Below, piece after piece: positions 48,755-49,881 of a stretch of DNA of 49,881 nt; position 1 is the stretch's first letter; every line of letters starts with the position of its first letter. The notes beneath the pieces were generated by a model. It ran no database searches and was not told the DNA's origin. It saw only the letters and a list, made by a program, of their open reading frames with translations. Both the position numbers and the translations under genes were made by a program. The DNA is taken from assembly GCA_905182985.1 (NCBI GenBank), contig CAJJDN010000002.1, positions 721,649 through 771,529 of the forward strand, read 5' to 3'. Source of the DNA: Paramecium sonneborni (lineage: Eukaryota; Ciliophora; Oligohymenophorea; Peniculida; Parameciidae).

Positions 48755-49258
48755 ATGTTCTAAACAATTCAGTATTTGTTACCATTTCTAGACCGACAAG
48801 ATGAGTACATTCCAGCCAAAATAGAAATTAATAGATTAACAGAATTGGAAGCAGTATAAATATGACTATCTATTTATTAGTGTATGAAGAAATTAAAAAT
48901 TATTCAAACAAATAACGAAATTTATACCAAATAAATTCAACGTAGATAATCAATCGATAGATATAAGTAAAAAAAACGATTTGGGAATGCGTTATAGATA
49001 TATTAAATTCGCAAAATTATTGCTGAAAGGAGATTAAGAATAAATGGGTAATTTTTAACATAAAGCGAATCGGAGAAGATCATGTTAGCTAGGAATATTC
49101 TAGGAATAAAATAAGTTCAAATAAAAAACAATAATGTGAAAATCAAAACTTCAAATGAAAACCGAAAAGAAAACCTTATTAAATTTATTGAAAAATTTAT
49201 GCCTAATTAAATTTTATAGAAAATATAGAATAAATAAAGAATATTCAAAATTAAATGA
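48755..49258 (+). CDS. CCT-motif (CONSTANS-type) protein
   Basis: The protein is 158 aa in two exons, with a 27-nt intron at 48854-48880 that carries an in-frame TGA. It begins MFQTIQYLLPFLDRQDEYIP. Residues about 54-91 read RRQSIDRYKQKKRF...YQIRKIIAERRLRINGQF, matching the CCT motif of plant CONSTANS/TOC1 proteins (R-A-L-RF--KRK-R-F-K-IRY--RK--A--R-R--GRF). CCT domains bind DNA together with NF-Y subunits and carry nuclear localisation signals. The C-terminal 65 aa (SEKIMLARNILGIKQV, ENLIKFIEKFMPNQIL) are unassigned. There is no B-box or receiver domain. The name CCT here is unrelated to the chaperonin at 11620. The gene was found only after removing the intron; otherwise a TGA breaks it. 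A transcriptional role is inference. Confidence 0.65.
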
Positions 49259-49881
49259 GTTTCTATTTTTTATAACTAAAATTTGCAAACTATAATCCTT
49301 TCTTATAAAACATTATACCTAAATGAATACTTTGTTTAGAAAAATTAAGTTGAGTTTAAACTTCTTCAAATTAACTATTTTTTCCATATTTAGAATTAAT
49401 TATAATATTTTAGCTTTTAGGGATATTCTAAATTCAGATTTACTATTTTTCAAATTCATTATTCAAGATTTATCAAAAAGGCAAATTAATAATAAATATG
49501 AATATATAAAAAAATTTTCAATAAATTATAAGTATATATAATTTACTATAGTAATTTTAGCAACTCCATGGTAGATAATTAAAAAGTTTTAATGAATCTA
49601 TATAGGTTAGTGCATTATTCGCAAACTTCCATAGATGTTTTAGTTTTTTACAAAATTACAAAATTAAATGATAAATAGTTGAAATTTAACTATAACTTCA
49701 TCTATATAGCTAATAGTTTAAACTATTTTAAGAATATTATTCATGATGTTAAACAACCATTTAAGGAGAAAATATTTTATAAAAAAAATATTTACTAAGG
49801 ATTTTTATTATTTTAATTTTATATTTTTATGTTTTTTACCACTAGAGTTTATATTCAAGAATTTATAATAATTTATTGATA
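49259..49881. other. 3' flank with a weak ORF
   Basis: A plus-strand frame is open from about 49140 to 49595 and includes a standard-code ORF at 49323-49541, but its residues are mostly I, F, L, N and K, and its start overlaps the previous gene in another frame. I regard it as chance. Nothing else is visible to the end of the window. Confidence 0.35.

Noticed and set aside
48801..49139. A different ORF starting MSTFQPKQ, interrupted by TGA, considered as a pseudogene or recoded UGA
   Set aside because: Another frame with a 27-nt intron gives an uninterrupted protein with a CCT motif, a much better explanation.

Overview
This window looks like macronuclear (somatic) DNA of a ciliate close to Paramecium (Oligohymenophorea, Peniculia). 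Three observations support this. The DNA is extremely AT-rich. Conserved proteins read through only if TAA and TAG are translated as Gln and TGA is the sole stop. Genes are cut by GT..AG introns of about 20-31 nt, which is the Paramecium size class. Genes such as CCT2, WDR26/Gid7 and adenylyl cyclase have no germline-type (IES) interruptions, so the sequence appears already processed. ORF callers using the standard code miss nearly every gene here. All calls below were made by manual reading with the ciliate code and manual intron removal. Functional names rest on remembered family motifs, not on searches.

Layout. 0-3.7 kb: one uncharacterised minus-strand ORF, then a gene-poor stretch. 3.7-5.6 kb: a member of the large ciliate multi-spanning membrane protein family. 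5.7-8.2 kb: a short frameshifted gene and a coiled-coil gene. 8.9-9.75 kb: two small proteins starting MGC and MGN, with likely lipid anchors. 9.9-13.4 kb: a WDR26/Gid7-like GID/CTLH subunit, divergent from the CCT beta chaperonin gene with 46 bp between start codons. 13.5-16.2 kb: a type I membrane protein, an unresolved ORF and a DCC/DUF393 protein. 16.2-19.6 kb: an adenylyl cyclase with an N-terminal voltage-sensor region. 20.4-22.1 kb: a Na+/H+ exchanger with an apparent poly-A frameshift. 22.1-26.0 kb: two ciliary-type genes, an FKP-repeat coiled coil and a SHIPPO/PGPG-repeat protein. 26.0-28.1 kb: a secreted acidic protein and a gene ending in 276 consecutive Gln codons, nearly all TAA. 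28.2-29.3 kb: a decayed LINE reverse transcriptase.

29.7-39.3 kb is a draft-assembly patchwork. Three exact or near-exact direct repeats of 1.1-1.3 kb each flank an N gap, so they are almost certainly unmerged contig ends. Apparent duplicates of an FCP1/SCP-like phosphatase and of a signal-peptide-peptidase-like protease therefore represent one gene each. A SIN1/CRIM-like gene lies between them. 39.3-49.9 kb holds a gene with disrupted frame, a 1179-aa coiled-coil/EF-hand protein, a 2.4-kb gene-poor stretch, an ABHD17-like hydrolase, an unresolved coiled coil, a small two-TM protein and a 158-aa protein with a CONSTANS-type CCT motif.

The gene set is mostly housekeeping (folding, ubiquitin ligase), membrane and cAMP signalling, and cilium structure. 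I see no operons, tRNAs, rRNAs, CRISPR arrays or telomeres. Several frames are broken by single bases next to homopolymers, which fits uncorrected draft sequence better than true pseudogenes.
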